DNA of 64,000 bases from JALYOC01 sp036675345 (GTDB lineage: Bacteria > Myxococcota > Myxococcia > Myxococcales > Myxococcaceae): contig JAKFFE010000034.1 of NCBI GenBank assembly GCA_036675345.1, positions 1 to 64,000 of the forward strand, written 5' to 3'. Both the position numbers and the translations under genes were made by a program. The notes below the pieces were generated by a model. It saw only the letters and a program-made list of their open reading frames with translations, ran no database searches and was not told the DNA's origin. Position 1 is the first letter of the stretch. Every line of letters begins with the position of its first letter. This document shows positions 32,636 through 39,707 of the stretch, piece by piece.

Positions 32636-33270
32636 CCCGCTGCCGTCCTTCCATCCATCGCCGGCTCGGCGTCCAGCCCCAGCTCGGCCAATCTCTTGCG
32701 CAGCCCCTCCAGGGCGTAACGCATCCGGCTCTTCACCGTGTTCTCACTGGTCCCGGTGACCTCGGCGATCTCCTTGAAGGGGATCCCGCTGTACTCGCGG
32801 AGGATGAACACCTCACGCTGCTCCTCCGGCAACGATTGCAGCGCCCGCTCCAGCATCGGCCGCAGCCGGGCGTTGTGGGCCCCCCGCTCCGGATCCCCGG
32901 CGCCGTCGTCGGACACCGTCTCCCCCAACGCCGGTCCCTCGCCCTCGAGGTCTCCGCGCGCGGGCGCGTCCAGCGAATCGGTCTGCCGGTAGCTCTCCTT
33001 TCGCGCACTGTCCACGCAGAGGTTCCTCGCAATCGTAAACACCCAGGTGGTGAACCGGGCCTTCTGCTCCCAGGTCTCGGAGCCCCGGATCACCTTCAGC
33101 CAGATCTCCTGCAGCAGATCCTCCGCCCTCGCCCGGTGACCGGTGTACCGGAAGACGAAGTTGAAGACCGGAGCACGGTGCCGACGGACCAGTGCCTCGA
33201 ACGCCCGGGCATCACCGGACCGGAAGGCCTCCATCAGTTGCTCGTCTGAGCGCTCCAGCTTCAACTTCAC
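32632..33270 (-). CDS. ECF-family RNA polymerase sigma factor
   Basis: A 212-residue sigma-70-family protein of the extracytoplasmic-function type. Region 2 is residues 15-95 (FEALVRRHRAPVFNFVFRYTG, EDLLQEIWLKVIRG, TTWVFTIARNLCVD); region 4 is about 135-195 (LPEEQREVFILREYSGIPFKEIAEVTGTSENTVKSRMRYAL). The linker is longer than usual and acidic. The start is GTG; the Shine-Dalgarno is weak. It is coupled to the zinc-finger anti-sigma gene. Such factors usually transcribe their own gene; no clear GGAAC/CGTC-type pair is seen in the 66 bp upstream. Confidence 0.93.
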   Translation of the reverse strand: MKLKLERSDEQLMEAFRSGDARAFEALVRRHRAPVFNFVFRYTGHRARAEDLLQEIWLKVIRGSETWEQKARFTTWVFTIARNLCVDSARKESYRQTDSLDAPARGDLEGEGPALGETVSDDGAGDPERGAHNARLRPMLERALQSLPEEQREVFILREYSGIPFKEIAEVTGTSENTVKSRMRYALEGLRKRLAELGLDAEPAMDGRTAAG

Positions 33271-33336
33271 CCCGGCTTCCGGGCACTGTGTCCTCGTCTA
33301 CACGAAGACCTGGAACGCACGACCCCCGGAAAGGAT

Positions 33337-33750
33337 CTACCGGCCGTGGTCCCGCTTGTAAGTGGCGAGAATGACAGGGAGGGCAACCAGTGTCACCACA
33401 CCCGCCTGCATCAGCAACCCGACGGGCAGAGGCCGTTGGATGTGGATGTAGAGCGTGCGAGCAAGCGCCAGCCCCAGCAGCACCCCGGTGAGCGTCCGCA
33501 GTGCGTTGGAGCCCGCCGCCGGGCGGAAGCGGCCGTACGCCCAGTCCAGCAGCGCCGGCAAAAGCAGCCCCACCGACCAGGCGCCGTCATGGGTCCAGGC
33601 GAGAGGCGCGCCGACGGCGAACTGGACGGCGATCGCCGCGAACATCACCGGGTAGGTGCCCAGGCAGCGGGCGCAGAGCCGCACCCCGCCCAGCCGGTAG
33701 GTCCGGTTCCACTCTTCCGGAGGGTGGTGGCTGAGCCAGAAGGGCGGCAC
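33337..33750 (-). CDS. DUF2085 membrane protein
   Basis: A 137-residue membrane protein with SHHPPEEWNRTY near the start and RLCARCLGTYPVMFAA, the cysteine-pair signature of DUF2085. Three or four hydrophobic segments follow (VMFAAIAVQFAVG, WSVGLLLPALLDWAYG, LTGVLLGLALARTLYI, LLMQAGVVTLVALPVILATY). The biochemical role of the family is not known. The GTG start follows the oppF stop directly, so the gene is part of the ABC operon, though no functional link is known. Confidence 0.85.
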   Translation of the reverse strand: MPPFWLSHHPPEEWNRTYRLGGVRLCARCLGTYPVMFAAIAVQFAVGAPLAWTHDGAWSVGLLLPALLDWAYGRFRPAAGSNALRTLTGVLLGLALARTLYIHIQRPLPVGLLMQAGVVTLVALPVILATYKRDHGR

Positions 33751-34563
33751 TCAGGACTCCCGGGCGCGAAGGGCGCGGTGACGGTCCGGATCCGGCTGGG
33801 GGATCGCGGCCAGCAGGGCCCGGGTGTACGGATCCTGGGGGGTGTTGAAGACCTGGTCCACCGGGCCCACCTCCACCAGCCGGCCGCGGTGCATCACCGC
33901 CACCCGGTGGGCGATCTGCCGGACCACCCGCAGGTCATGGGCGATGAACAGGTAGCAGAGGCCCAGCTCCTGCTGCAGCTCCAGCAGGAGGTTCACCACC
34001 TGGGCCTGGACCGAGACGTCCAGGGCGCTGAGCGGCTCGTCGGCCACGATCAACTCCGGCCGCAGGGCCACCGCCCGGGCCAGGCCGATCCGCTGGCGCT
34101 GACCACCGGAGAAGGCGTGGGGAAAGCGGCCGGCGGCGTCCTCCGGCAGCCCCATCCGGGCCAGCAGCGCCGCCACCTGCGCCTTGCGCTCGGCAGCGGT
34201 GGCCAGCCCGTGGATCTGGAGCGGTTCGCCCACGATCTCTCCGACCCGCATCCGTGGATTGAGTGAGCCGTAGGGATCCTGGAAGACCATCTGCATCCGC
34301 CGACGCAGCGCGCGCAGCGCCGGACCCTGCAGTGAGCGGACCTCGATCCCATCGAAGCGGATCGATCCGGAGCGTGGTTCGATCAGCCGCAGGACCGCCC
34401 GGCCCAGGGTGCTCTTCCCCGAGCCACTCTCCCCCACCAGGGCCAGCGTCTCGCCGCGGGAGAGATCAAAGCTCACCCCCTCCACCGCCCGGAAGGTGCC
34501 CTCCCGACCCCGGTACTCCACACAGAGGTCCCGAACCTCCAGCAAGGGCCGGCCCGTGCTCAC
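33751..34563 (-). CDS. oppF: oligopeptide/dipeptide ABC transporter ATPase (OppF/DppF type)
   Basis: A 270-residue ABC ATPase from GTG 34563; a TTG 18 bp earlier overlaps the repeat element and is rejected. Walker A is GESGSGKST, the signature SGGQRQRIGLARA, Walker B LIVADEPLSALD, and the H-loop IAHDL. The C-terminal HTPQDPYTRALLAAIP-like segment marks the OppD/OppF group. With the upstream OppD-like protein it would power a peptide importer; permeases and the binding protein are not in the window. A REPIN lies just upstream. Confidence 0.9.
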   Translation of the reverse strand: MSTGRPLLEVRDLCVEYRGREGTFRAVEGVSFDLSRGETLALVGESGSGKSTLGRAVLRLIEPRSGSIRFDGIEVRSLQGPALRALRRRMQMVFQDPYGSLNPRMRVGEIVGEPLQIHGLATAAERKAQVAALLARMGLPEDAAGRFPHAFSGGQRQRIGLARAVALRPELIVADEPLSALDVSVQAQVVNLLLELQQELGLCYLFIAHDLRVVRQIAHRVAVMHRGRLVEVGPVDQVFNTPQDPYTRALLAAIPQPDPDRHRALRARES

Positions 34564-34579
34564 GGTGACGCACCCCGCC

Positions 34580-34667
34580 AATAAAGGGGACAGGCTACAT
34601 TTTCGGGTGCGCCGATTGCGGTGTGGGCAAGCGGGAGGCCCGAAAATGTAGCCTGTCCCCTTTTTTG
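34580..34667. repeat. REPIN-like inverted repeat between oppD and oppF
   Basis: Two 25-bp arms (34583-34607 and 34639-34663) are perfect inverted copies around a 31-base loop. Each contains GGGGACAGGCTACATTTTC in the appropriate orientation. Outer ends carry short A/T runs. The element lies in the 111-bp oppD-oppF gap and would form a strong hairpin in the transcript. A one-arm relative lies inside dxs (13434-13461). REP/REPIN families are mobilised by RAYT transposases; none is encoded here. Confidence 0.9.
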
Positions 34668-34674
34668 TTTTTGG

Positions 34675-35658
34675 CTATCCACCGAGGGGCTCCGGCACCG
34701 GGTTGTGGCACGCGGCCAGCTGCGCGGGGCGCTTCTCCTCCAGGGCAGGATCGAGGCGGGCGCAGGCCTCCAGGGCCCGGTCGCAGCGGTTGCGGTAACG
34801 GCAGCCGGAGGGCAGCGCCCAGGGAGGAGGGACGGTGCCGGGGATCGGCTCCAATTTGCGCCCCGGAGTGAGGCTGGGCAGCGCTCGCAGCAGGCCGGCG
34901 GTGTACGGATGGGCGGGGGCGCGGAACACGCTGCGCACCGGGGCCCGCTCCACCACCCGTCCCGCGTACATCACCGCCACCTGGTCGCAGGTCTCCGCCA
35001 CCACCGCCAGATCGTGGGTGATCAACAGCACCGCGGTTCCCCGCTCCTGCTGCAGCTTGCGGATCAGCTCCAGGATCTGCGCCTGCACGGTGACGTCCAG
35101 CGCGGTGGTCGGTTCGTCGGCGATCAACAGCGCCGGATCGCAGGCCAGGGCCATGGCGATCACCACCCGCTGGCGCATCCCTCCCGACAGCTGGTGGGGG
35201 TGCTGGCGGGCCCGGAGCTGTGGCTCGGAGATCCCCACCTGCTCCAGTAGCTCCACCGCGCGCTCCGCCGCTTGCACCCGCGAGGCCCCCCGGTGCAGGC
35301 GCAACACCTCCGCGATCTGCTCGCCCACCCGGCGCACCGGGTTCAGGGCGCTCATCGGCTCCTGGAACACCATCGCGATCGCGTTGCCCCTCAGCTGGCG
35401 CATCCGCGCTTCGGGCACCGAGAGCAGCTCCTCGCCCCGGAACCACACCTCTCCGGAGACGATCCTCCCGGGCGGATCAGGCACCAGTCGCAACAGCGAG
35501 CGGGCGGTGACGCTCTTGCCGCTGCCCGACTCGCCCACCAGCGCCAGGGTGCCGCCGGCCTCCAGGGAGAAGGAGGCGCCGTCCACCGCCAGCAACGGAC
35601 CGCGCGCGGAGGCGAACGCGGTCCTCAGCTCCTTCACCTCCAGCAAGGGTGCGTCCAT
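34675..35658 (-). CDS. oppD: oligopeptide/dipeptide ABC transporter ATPase (OppD/DppD type)
   Basis: A 327-residue ABC ATPase. Walker A GESGSGKSV, signature LSGGMRQRVVIAMAL, Walker B LLIADEPTTALD and H-loop ITHDL are intact. The C-terminal oligopeptide-transporter extension is present with HPYTAGLLRALPS and the four-cysteine cluster (SGCRYRNRCDRALEAC, then AACHNP) that binds an iron-sulphur cluster in some Opp/Dpp proteins. It is transcribed before oppF with the REPIN between. Substrate could be peptides, nickel or other small compounds; sequence does not decide. Confidence 0.9.
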   Translation of the reverse strand: MDAPLLEVKELRTAFASARGPLLAVDGASFSLEAGGTLALVGESGSGKSVTARSLLRLVPDPPGRIVSGEVWFRGEELLSVPEARMRQLRGNAIAMVFQEPMSALNPVRRVGEQIAEVLRLHRGASRVQAAERAVELLEQVGISEPQLRARQHPHQLSGGMRQRVVIAMALACDPALLIADEPTTALDVTVQAQILELIRKLQQERGTAVLLITHDLAVVAETCDQVAVMYAGRVVERAPVRSVFRAPAHPYTAGLLRALPSLTPGRKLEPIPGTVPPPWALPSGCRYRNRCDRALEACARLDPALEEKRPAQLAACHNPVPEPLGG

Positions 35659-35674
35659 GGGAGTTCCCTGACCG

Positions 35675-36670
35675 CTACTTGCGCGCCAGCTCCTCCAGGA
35701 ACTCCAGCTCGTGGATCACGCCCTTGCGGATCAGCAGCCGGATCAGGGTGGCCACCATCCGCTCCGGCCGGATCTTGTCCCCCTCCAGCACCGCCTCCTG
35801 CCCGGTCGCCATCCGCTCCAGGTTGTCCAGGATGTGCAGGTCGGAGTCGCTGAACTCGAACTTCTCGCGGGGAGCAAACTTGTGGATGATCGCCACCCCC
35901 TCCACCGGGGCGGGCTTGGCGGAGGAAGGCGGAGCGGCCGCCGGCTTGCCCTCCATTCCTCCCAGGAGATCGTCCAGCAGATCGGCGGCGGCGACCCGCA
36001 GGTCCGGGGTCGGCGCCGGGGGCGGGGCCTCCGCCACCGGGGCAGCCGCGGGCGATGGCGAACCGACCGGCGGGGTCTCCCCCAGATCGATGTCCAGATC
36101 GACGTCCGGGGGCGGCTCTCCGGCAGCGGGGCCGAACCAGCTGCCCACCACCATGCTGTTGGCGCTGCGCTCCACCTGCAGCTCGCCCGCCTCCTCCTCC
36201 AGGGGGATCGGCTGCAGCTCGTCCACCCGTTCGCCCTTGAGCACCGAGAGCGCGTTGTCGATGTCGTCCGCCGCCGCCACGTACACCCGCAGGGTCTTGC
36301 GCAGGTTGAAGCGAAGCTCGTCCATCAGGTCCTGCTGGGAGGGATCGGCCACCGCCAGGTGCAGCCGTTCGCTCTTCCCCTCCACCTCGATCCGGAAGGG
36401 GACCACCTTGTGCTCGTCCTGGAAGGCCAGCGGCACGCTCTGGGAGACCCGCAGCGGGATCTCCGGCAGCTGGACGAAGGGCAGCTCGAACTGGGTGGCC
36501 AGCGCCCGCGCCAGCGCCGTGAGGCTGACCCCGTGGGTGGCCACCAGCAGCTCTCCCAGCCGCTTGCCGCCGCCCCAGGCCTTCTGATGCCCCAGGGCCT
36601 GGCGGACCTCGTCGTCCTTGACGACTCCCGCCTCGACCAGCAGCTCGCCGATCTTCTTGCGGACCGGCAC
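35675..36670 (-). CDS. MshEN-domain protein without ATPase domain (1)
   Basis: A 331-residue soluble protein. The N-terminal domain (residues 1-160) is the type II secretion ATPase N-terminal/MshEN fold with two motif copies: KIGELLVEAGVVKDDEVRQAL and RLGELLVATHGVSLTALARAL. This motif binds cyclic di-GMP in MshE-type ATPases. No P-loop follows; instead there is a Pro/Ala-rich linker and a C-terminal helical segment (LDNLERMATGQEAVLEGDKI, RLLIRKGVIHELEFLEEL). It may act as a cyclic di-GMP effector or as a partner of a pilus ATPase. The start is GTG, 3 bp after the upstream paralogue stop. Confidence 0.85.
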   Translation of the reverse strand: MPVRKKIGELLVEAGVVKDDEVRQALGHQKAWGGGKRLGELLVATHGVSLTALARALATQFELPFVQLPEIPLRVSQSVPLAFQDEHKVVPFRIEVEGKSERLHLAVADPSQQDLMDELRFNLRKTLRVYVAAADDIDNALSVLKGERVDELQPIPLEEEAGELQVERSANSMVVGSWFGPAAGEPPPDVDLDIDLGETPPVGSPSPAAAPVAEAPPPAPTPDLRVAAADLLDDLLGGMEGKPAAAPPSSAKPAPVEGVAIIHKFAPREKFEFSDSDLHILDNLERMATGQEAVLEGDKIRPERMVATLIRLLIRKGVIHELEFLEELARK

Positions 36671-36673
36671 GGC

Positions 36674-37471
36674 CTACCGCTTCACCTTGGCGAGGTACTC
36701 CTCGCGGGTGAACACGCCCCGTTCGATCAGCAGCTCCACCATCGCCTTGATCGCCGACACCTCCTTGCGCTGCACCTCCTCCAGCTGGCGCAGCAGCTCC
36801 GAGGGGTTGCCGCCCACGGGGGCCGCCGGCGGGGGGGACATCACCGGCGGACCGGGGCGCGCGGCCGGCGGAGGCGACGCCACCGGCGGGCCCGGCCTGG
36901 CCCCCGGGGCGGAGAAGGTCGCCGGGCCGGCGGCCGCGGACTGGTTCTTCTCCAGCTCCTTGAGGCTCTTGACCACCGTGCGGCCCTGCGAGTCGACGAC
37001 CTTGAAGGATCCTTCGAAGTCGGAGAGGTCCGCCTCGCCCTCGTAGAAGCGGGCCACCGCGCGGGCGATCGAGGTCCGCCCCGCCAGCTGGGGCATGATC
37101 CGGCACTTGGTGATCGAGCGCAGCGCGTCGATCTGCTCCACGTTCTGCGGATCCACCATCGCCACCACCAGGGTCTTGCCCTCGTCGCGCAGCTGCAGCG
37201 GCACCACCTGGTAGTCCCGGGCGGTGGCCACCGGGATCTTCACCTTCACGTGCGGGGGGATGCCCTGGATCGAGTCCAGCGGCGCGGCGGCGACGTTCAG
37301 CTGCTTGGACAGCGCCCGCACCAGGAGGTCCTCGGTCACCAGACTCATCCGGACCAGGATCTCCCCGAGCTTTCCTCCCCACTTCTGCTGCTCGGCCAGC
37401 GCAGCCTTCAGCTGACTCTCCTGAAGGACGTTGGCCTTGATCAGCAGTTCACCGAGCTTGATGGTCGCCAT
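36674..37471 (-). CDS. MshEN-domain protein without ATPase domain (2)
   Basis: A 265-residue paralogue of the next gene. The first 155 residues hold two MshEN motifs, KLGELLIKANVLQESQLKAAL and KLGEILVRMSLVTEDLLVRAL, with the canonical LGE at both sites. The linker is Pro-rich (ARPGPPV repeated) and the C-terminus ends in a short helical element (AMVELLIERGVFTREEYLAKV) that is also found at the end of its neighbour. No ATPase domain is present. The two adjacent genes suggest a heterocomplex. The gene begins 25 bp after the lipoprotein gene on the same strand. Confidence 0.86.
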   Translation of the reverse strand: MATIKLGELLIKANVLQESQLKAALAEQQKWGGKLGEILVRMSLVTEDLLVRALSKQLNVAAAPLDSIQGIPPHVKVKIPVATARDYQVVPLQLRDEGKTLVVAMVDPQNVEQIDALRSITKCRIMPQLAGRTSIARAVARFYEGEADLSDFEGSFKVVDSQGRTVVKSLKELEKNQSAAAGPATFSAPGARPGPPVASPPPAARPGPPVMSPPPAAPVGGNPSELLRQLEEVQRKEVSAIKAMVELLIERGVFTREEYLAKVKR

Positions 37472-37495
37472 GGCGTCGGGAGCAGTCTAACCGGT

Positions 37496-38335
37496 TTAGG
37501 GGACGGGGGGACTTTCCGCCTCCGGCCCCGGGAGCACCGGGCGGCCGTGCGCGTCCAGCTCGGTCTGGGGGACCCCGGGGGGCGCCTCCACGGTGAACAT
37601 CCCCTCCTCCCGCTGGTTGAGGGTCAGCTGGGTGTAGCGCAGCCGCAAGGTCAGCTCCGCCCGGGGGGCGGTGACCTTGATCTCCTTGGGGAACATCCCG
37701 GTGGAGGTCTGGGTGAAATCCCCGTACTCGGCGATCAGCGGAGAGGCCCCGCCCCACTCCGAGCGCACCGCGCGATGGTGGAGCGGATGGAGCCACAGCC
37801 TCTGCGGCAGGGTCGGCGACTGGAGGACCAGCTGGTAGGCCCCCCGCTCCTCGTCCACGGTGAGGGAGGCCTCCGCGTTCAGGTCCCGCGGCGCCGAGCC
37901 CAGCATCAGCGCGGCCACCTGCTGGGGAGAGAGCGCCGTCTGCAGGAACCGACGCAAGTTCTCGGCGGTGGCCGGTCCGAAGTAGTAGCGCCCCTCGTTG
38001 CCGTCGTAGAGGCCAAAGCGCTGGCCGTCGCAGGTCAGCGCCGCCAGCGGACGGTTGAAGAAGTCGAAGGATTCCAGGTGGAGCCGGTCCGGGCGTTCCA
38101 CCGCCAGGTACAGCGCCACCTCGCCCTGGCCCTGCGGAGACTGGAGGAACAGCCGCCCCTCCCCGACCAGCGCGCCCACCTTCGCCTCCTCCCGGTCCAG
38201 GCTGGCCAGCAGGGCCCCGGGATCGTCGATCCGCCCGCCCGGCCCATAGTCCAGGGGTCGGGGACAGCCGGTCAGCAGGGCAACCACGGTCGCCAACAGT
38301 GGGACCAGGCACGGCTTTTCACGGGCGAAGCGCAC
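37496..38335 (-). CDS. outer-membrane-type lipoprotein (LolB/DUF4292-like)
   Basis: A 279-residue lipoprotein: signal MRFAREKPCLVPLLATVVALLTGC with a good lipobox (LTGC). The mature part resembles LolB/DUF4292-type half-barrel proteins: GEGRLFLQSPQGQGEVALYLAVERPDRL, a Cys-containing strand, SPQQVAALMLGS and a run of strands to the end. Such proteins bind lipid or lipoprotein acyl chains at the outer membrane. It is 35 bp from the divergent exbB gene. The family assignment is from fold-like pattern and medium in certainty. Confidence 0.78.
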   Translation of the reverse strand: MRFAREKPCLVPLLATVVALLTGCPRPLDYGPGGRIDDPGALLASLDREEAKVGALVGEGRLFLQSPQGQGEVALYLAVERPDRLHLESFDFFNRPLAALTCDGQRFGLYDGNEGRYYFGPATAENLRRFLQTALSPQQVAALMLGSAPRDLNAEASLTVDEERGAYQLVLQSPTLPQRLWLHPLHHRAVRSEWGGASPLIAEYGDFTQTSTGMFPKEIKVTAPRAELTLRLRYTQLTLNQREEGMFTVEAPPGVPQTELDAHGRPVLPGPEAESPPVP

Positions 38336-38370
38336 CCCGAGGTGCTTAGACTCGCCCTTCCGATTCGTCC

Positions 38371-39063
38371 ATGAGCATCGAAGAACTGGTTCACTACCTC
38401 AAGCTGGGGGGCCCCACCCTCTGGCTGATCCTGGCCGCCTCGCTGATCGCGCTGGCGGTGGCGTTCGAACGCGTGGTCGCGCTGTGGGGTTTCTCTGCCC
38501 GCTCCCGTGACCTGGGCGAGAACATCACCCGGCAGCTGCTGCGGGGAGACACGGTGGCCGCCCGCGCCGCCGCCGAGCGCAGCGATTCGATGATCGCCGA
38601 TCTGTTCCGGGCCGGCTTCTCCCGGACCGATCAGGTGGGCCCCGAGCGCCACGCCCTGGTCGCCTCCGCGGTGGATCGCGAGCGGGCGCAGCTGGGGCTG
38701 CGGCTCAAGCGCAACCTGTGGCTGCTGGGCACCATCGGCGCCACCGCGCCGTTCGTGGGCCTGCTGGGCACGGTGGTGGGGATCATGAAGTCCTTCCGCG
38801 ACCTGGGCCTGGACGTGGAGTCCGGCGGCACCGGCGGCAGCGCGGCGGTGATGACCGGCATCTCCGAGGCGCTGATCGTCACCGCGGTGGGCATCCTGGT
38901 CGCGGTGGAGGCGGTGATCCTCTACAACTACTTCCAGGCGCGGATCTCCCGCATCCAGGTCGAGGTCCGGCTGATGGCGGAGGAGTTCGTGGAGCTGCTG
39001 CGCAGCCCCGCCCCCGCCACCCCGCTGGAGCTGCCCTCCACGCCGTCCAAGGCGGAGGGCTAG
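38371..39063 (+). CDS. exbB: ExbB/TolQ/MotA-type proton channel protein
   Basis: A 230-residue inner-membrane protein. Helix 1 is residues 13-38 (LWLILAASLIALAVAFERVV); the MotA/TolQ/ExbB domain with helices 2 and 3 covers about 108-190 (LWLLGTIGATAPFVGLLGTVVGIMKSF and MTGISEALIVTAVGILVAVEAVI). With ExbD it forms a proton-driven motor that energises outer-membrane transport through TonB, or envelope functions when used as TolQR. No TonB gene is adjacent. A TonB-dependent receptor is encoded at 58006-60237 and could be a client. The gene runs into exbD after 6 bp. Confidence 0.93.
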   Translation: MSIEELVHYLKLGGPTLWLILAASLIALAVAFERVVALWGFSARSRDLGENITRQLLRGDTVAARAAAERSDSMIADLFRAGFSRTDQVGPERHALVASAVDRERAQLGLRLKRNLWLLGTIGATAPFVGLLGTVVGIMKSFRDLGLDVESGGTGGSAAVMTGISEALIVTAVGILVAVEAVILYNYFQARISRIQVEVRLMAEEFVELLRSPAPATPLELPSTPSKAEG

Positions 39064-39069
39064 CCCCCC

Positions 39070-39531
39070 GTGGCGATGGGCAGGCTGCCAGGGTCCGACG
39101 AGGAGGGTGACGGCGACGGGGTGTTCGCCGAGATCAACATCACCCCGCTCACCGACATCTTCCTGGTGCTGCTGATCATCTTCATGGTCACCAGCTCGGT
39201 GATCGTGAATCAGGGCAGCGGCGCCCAGGCCGGACTGAAGGTCAACCTCCCCAAGGGGGGGCAGGTCTCCGACGTCACCCCCGCCAAGACCGACCTCTCC
39301 CTGGCGATCCTGGAGGATGGGCGGGTGGTGATCGCCGGCAAGGTGATGGAGCTGGAGGAGCTGAAGGAGGCGCTGGCGGCGGCCCGGGAGGTCAGCCCGG
39401 ACACCCTGGTGATCGTCCAGGCCGACGAGGGCGTCCCCCATGGTCGGGTGGTGGAGGTGATGGAGCTGGCCAAGGTGGCAGGCCTGGCCCAGCTGGCGAT
39501 CGGCGTCCGTCAGGGCGCCCCCGCCAAGTAG
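39070..39531 (+). CDS. exbD: ExbD/TolR-type motor protein
   Basis: A 153-residue protein from GTG 39070 or ATG 39076. One N-terminal helix carries the conserved membrane aspartate (INITPLTDIFLVLLIIFMVTSS). The periplasmic domain (VNLPKGGQVSDVTPAKTDLSLAILEDGRVVIAGK, VIVQADEGVPHGRVVEVMELAKVAG) is a normal ExbD/TolR fold. It works with the ExbB protein encoded 6 bp upstream. The 176-bp region after it holds a weak TTGACT element before the fad genes. Confidence 0.93.
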   Translation: MAMGRLPGSDEEGDGDGVFAEINITPLTDIFLVLLIIFMVTSSVIVNQGSGAQAGLKVNLPKGGQVSDVTPAKTDLSLAILEDGRVVIAGKVMELEELKEALAAAREVSPDTLVIVQADEGVPHGRVVEVMELAKVAGLAQLAIGVRQGAPAK

Positions 39532-39707
39532 TCCGCCGTCGGATCCTAGGGGCCCTCCGCCTCGGACCCCGAGGAGATCTTCACCGCCAGTCCAGCCCCC
39601 GGCCGAAGTCCCGCAGCGGCGGTTGACTTCCGTATCAAGGGCGGCGATTCATCGGCTCCAATTTCTGGCGCGGCGCGTCTTACGCCGCCCCCTACGAAGG
39701 AGCCGTC

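Noticed and set aside
39623..39651. sigma-70 promoter before fadN (TTGACT ... GATTCA)
   Set aside because: The -10 part matches only two of six positions, so it was not listed as a feature.
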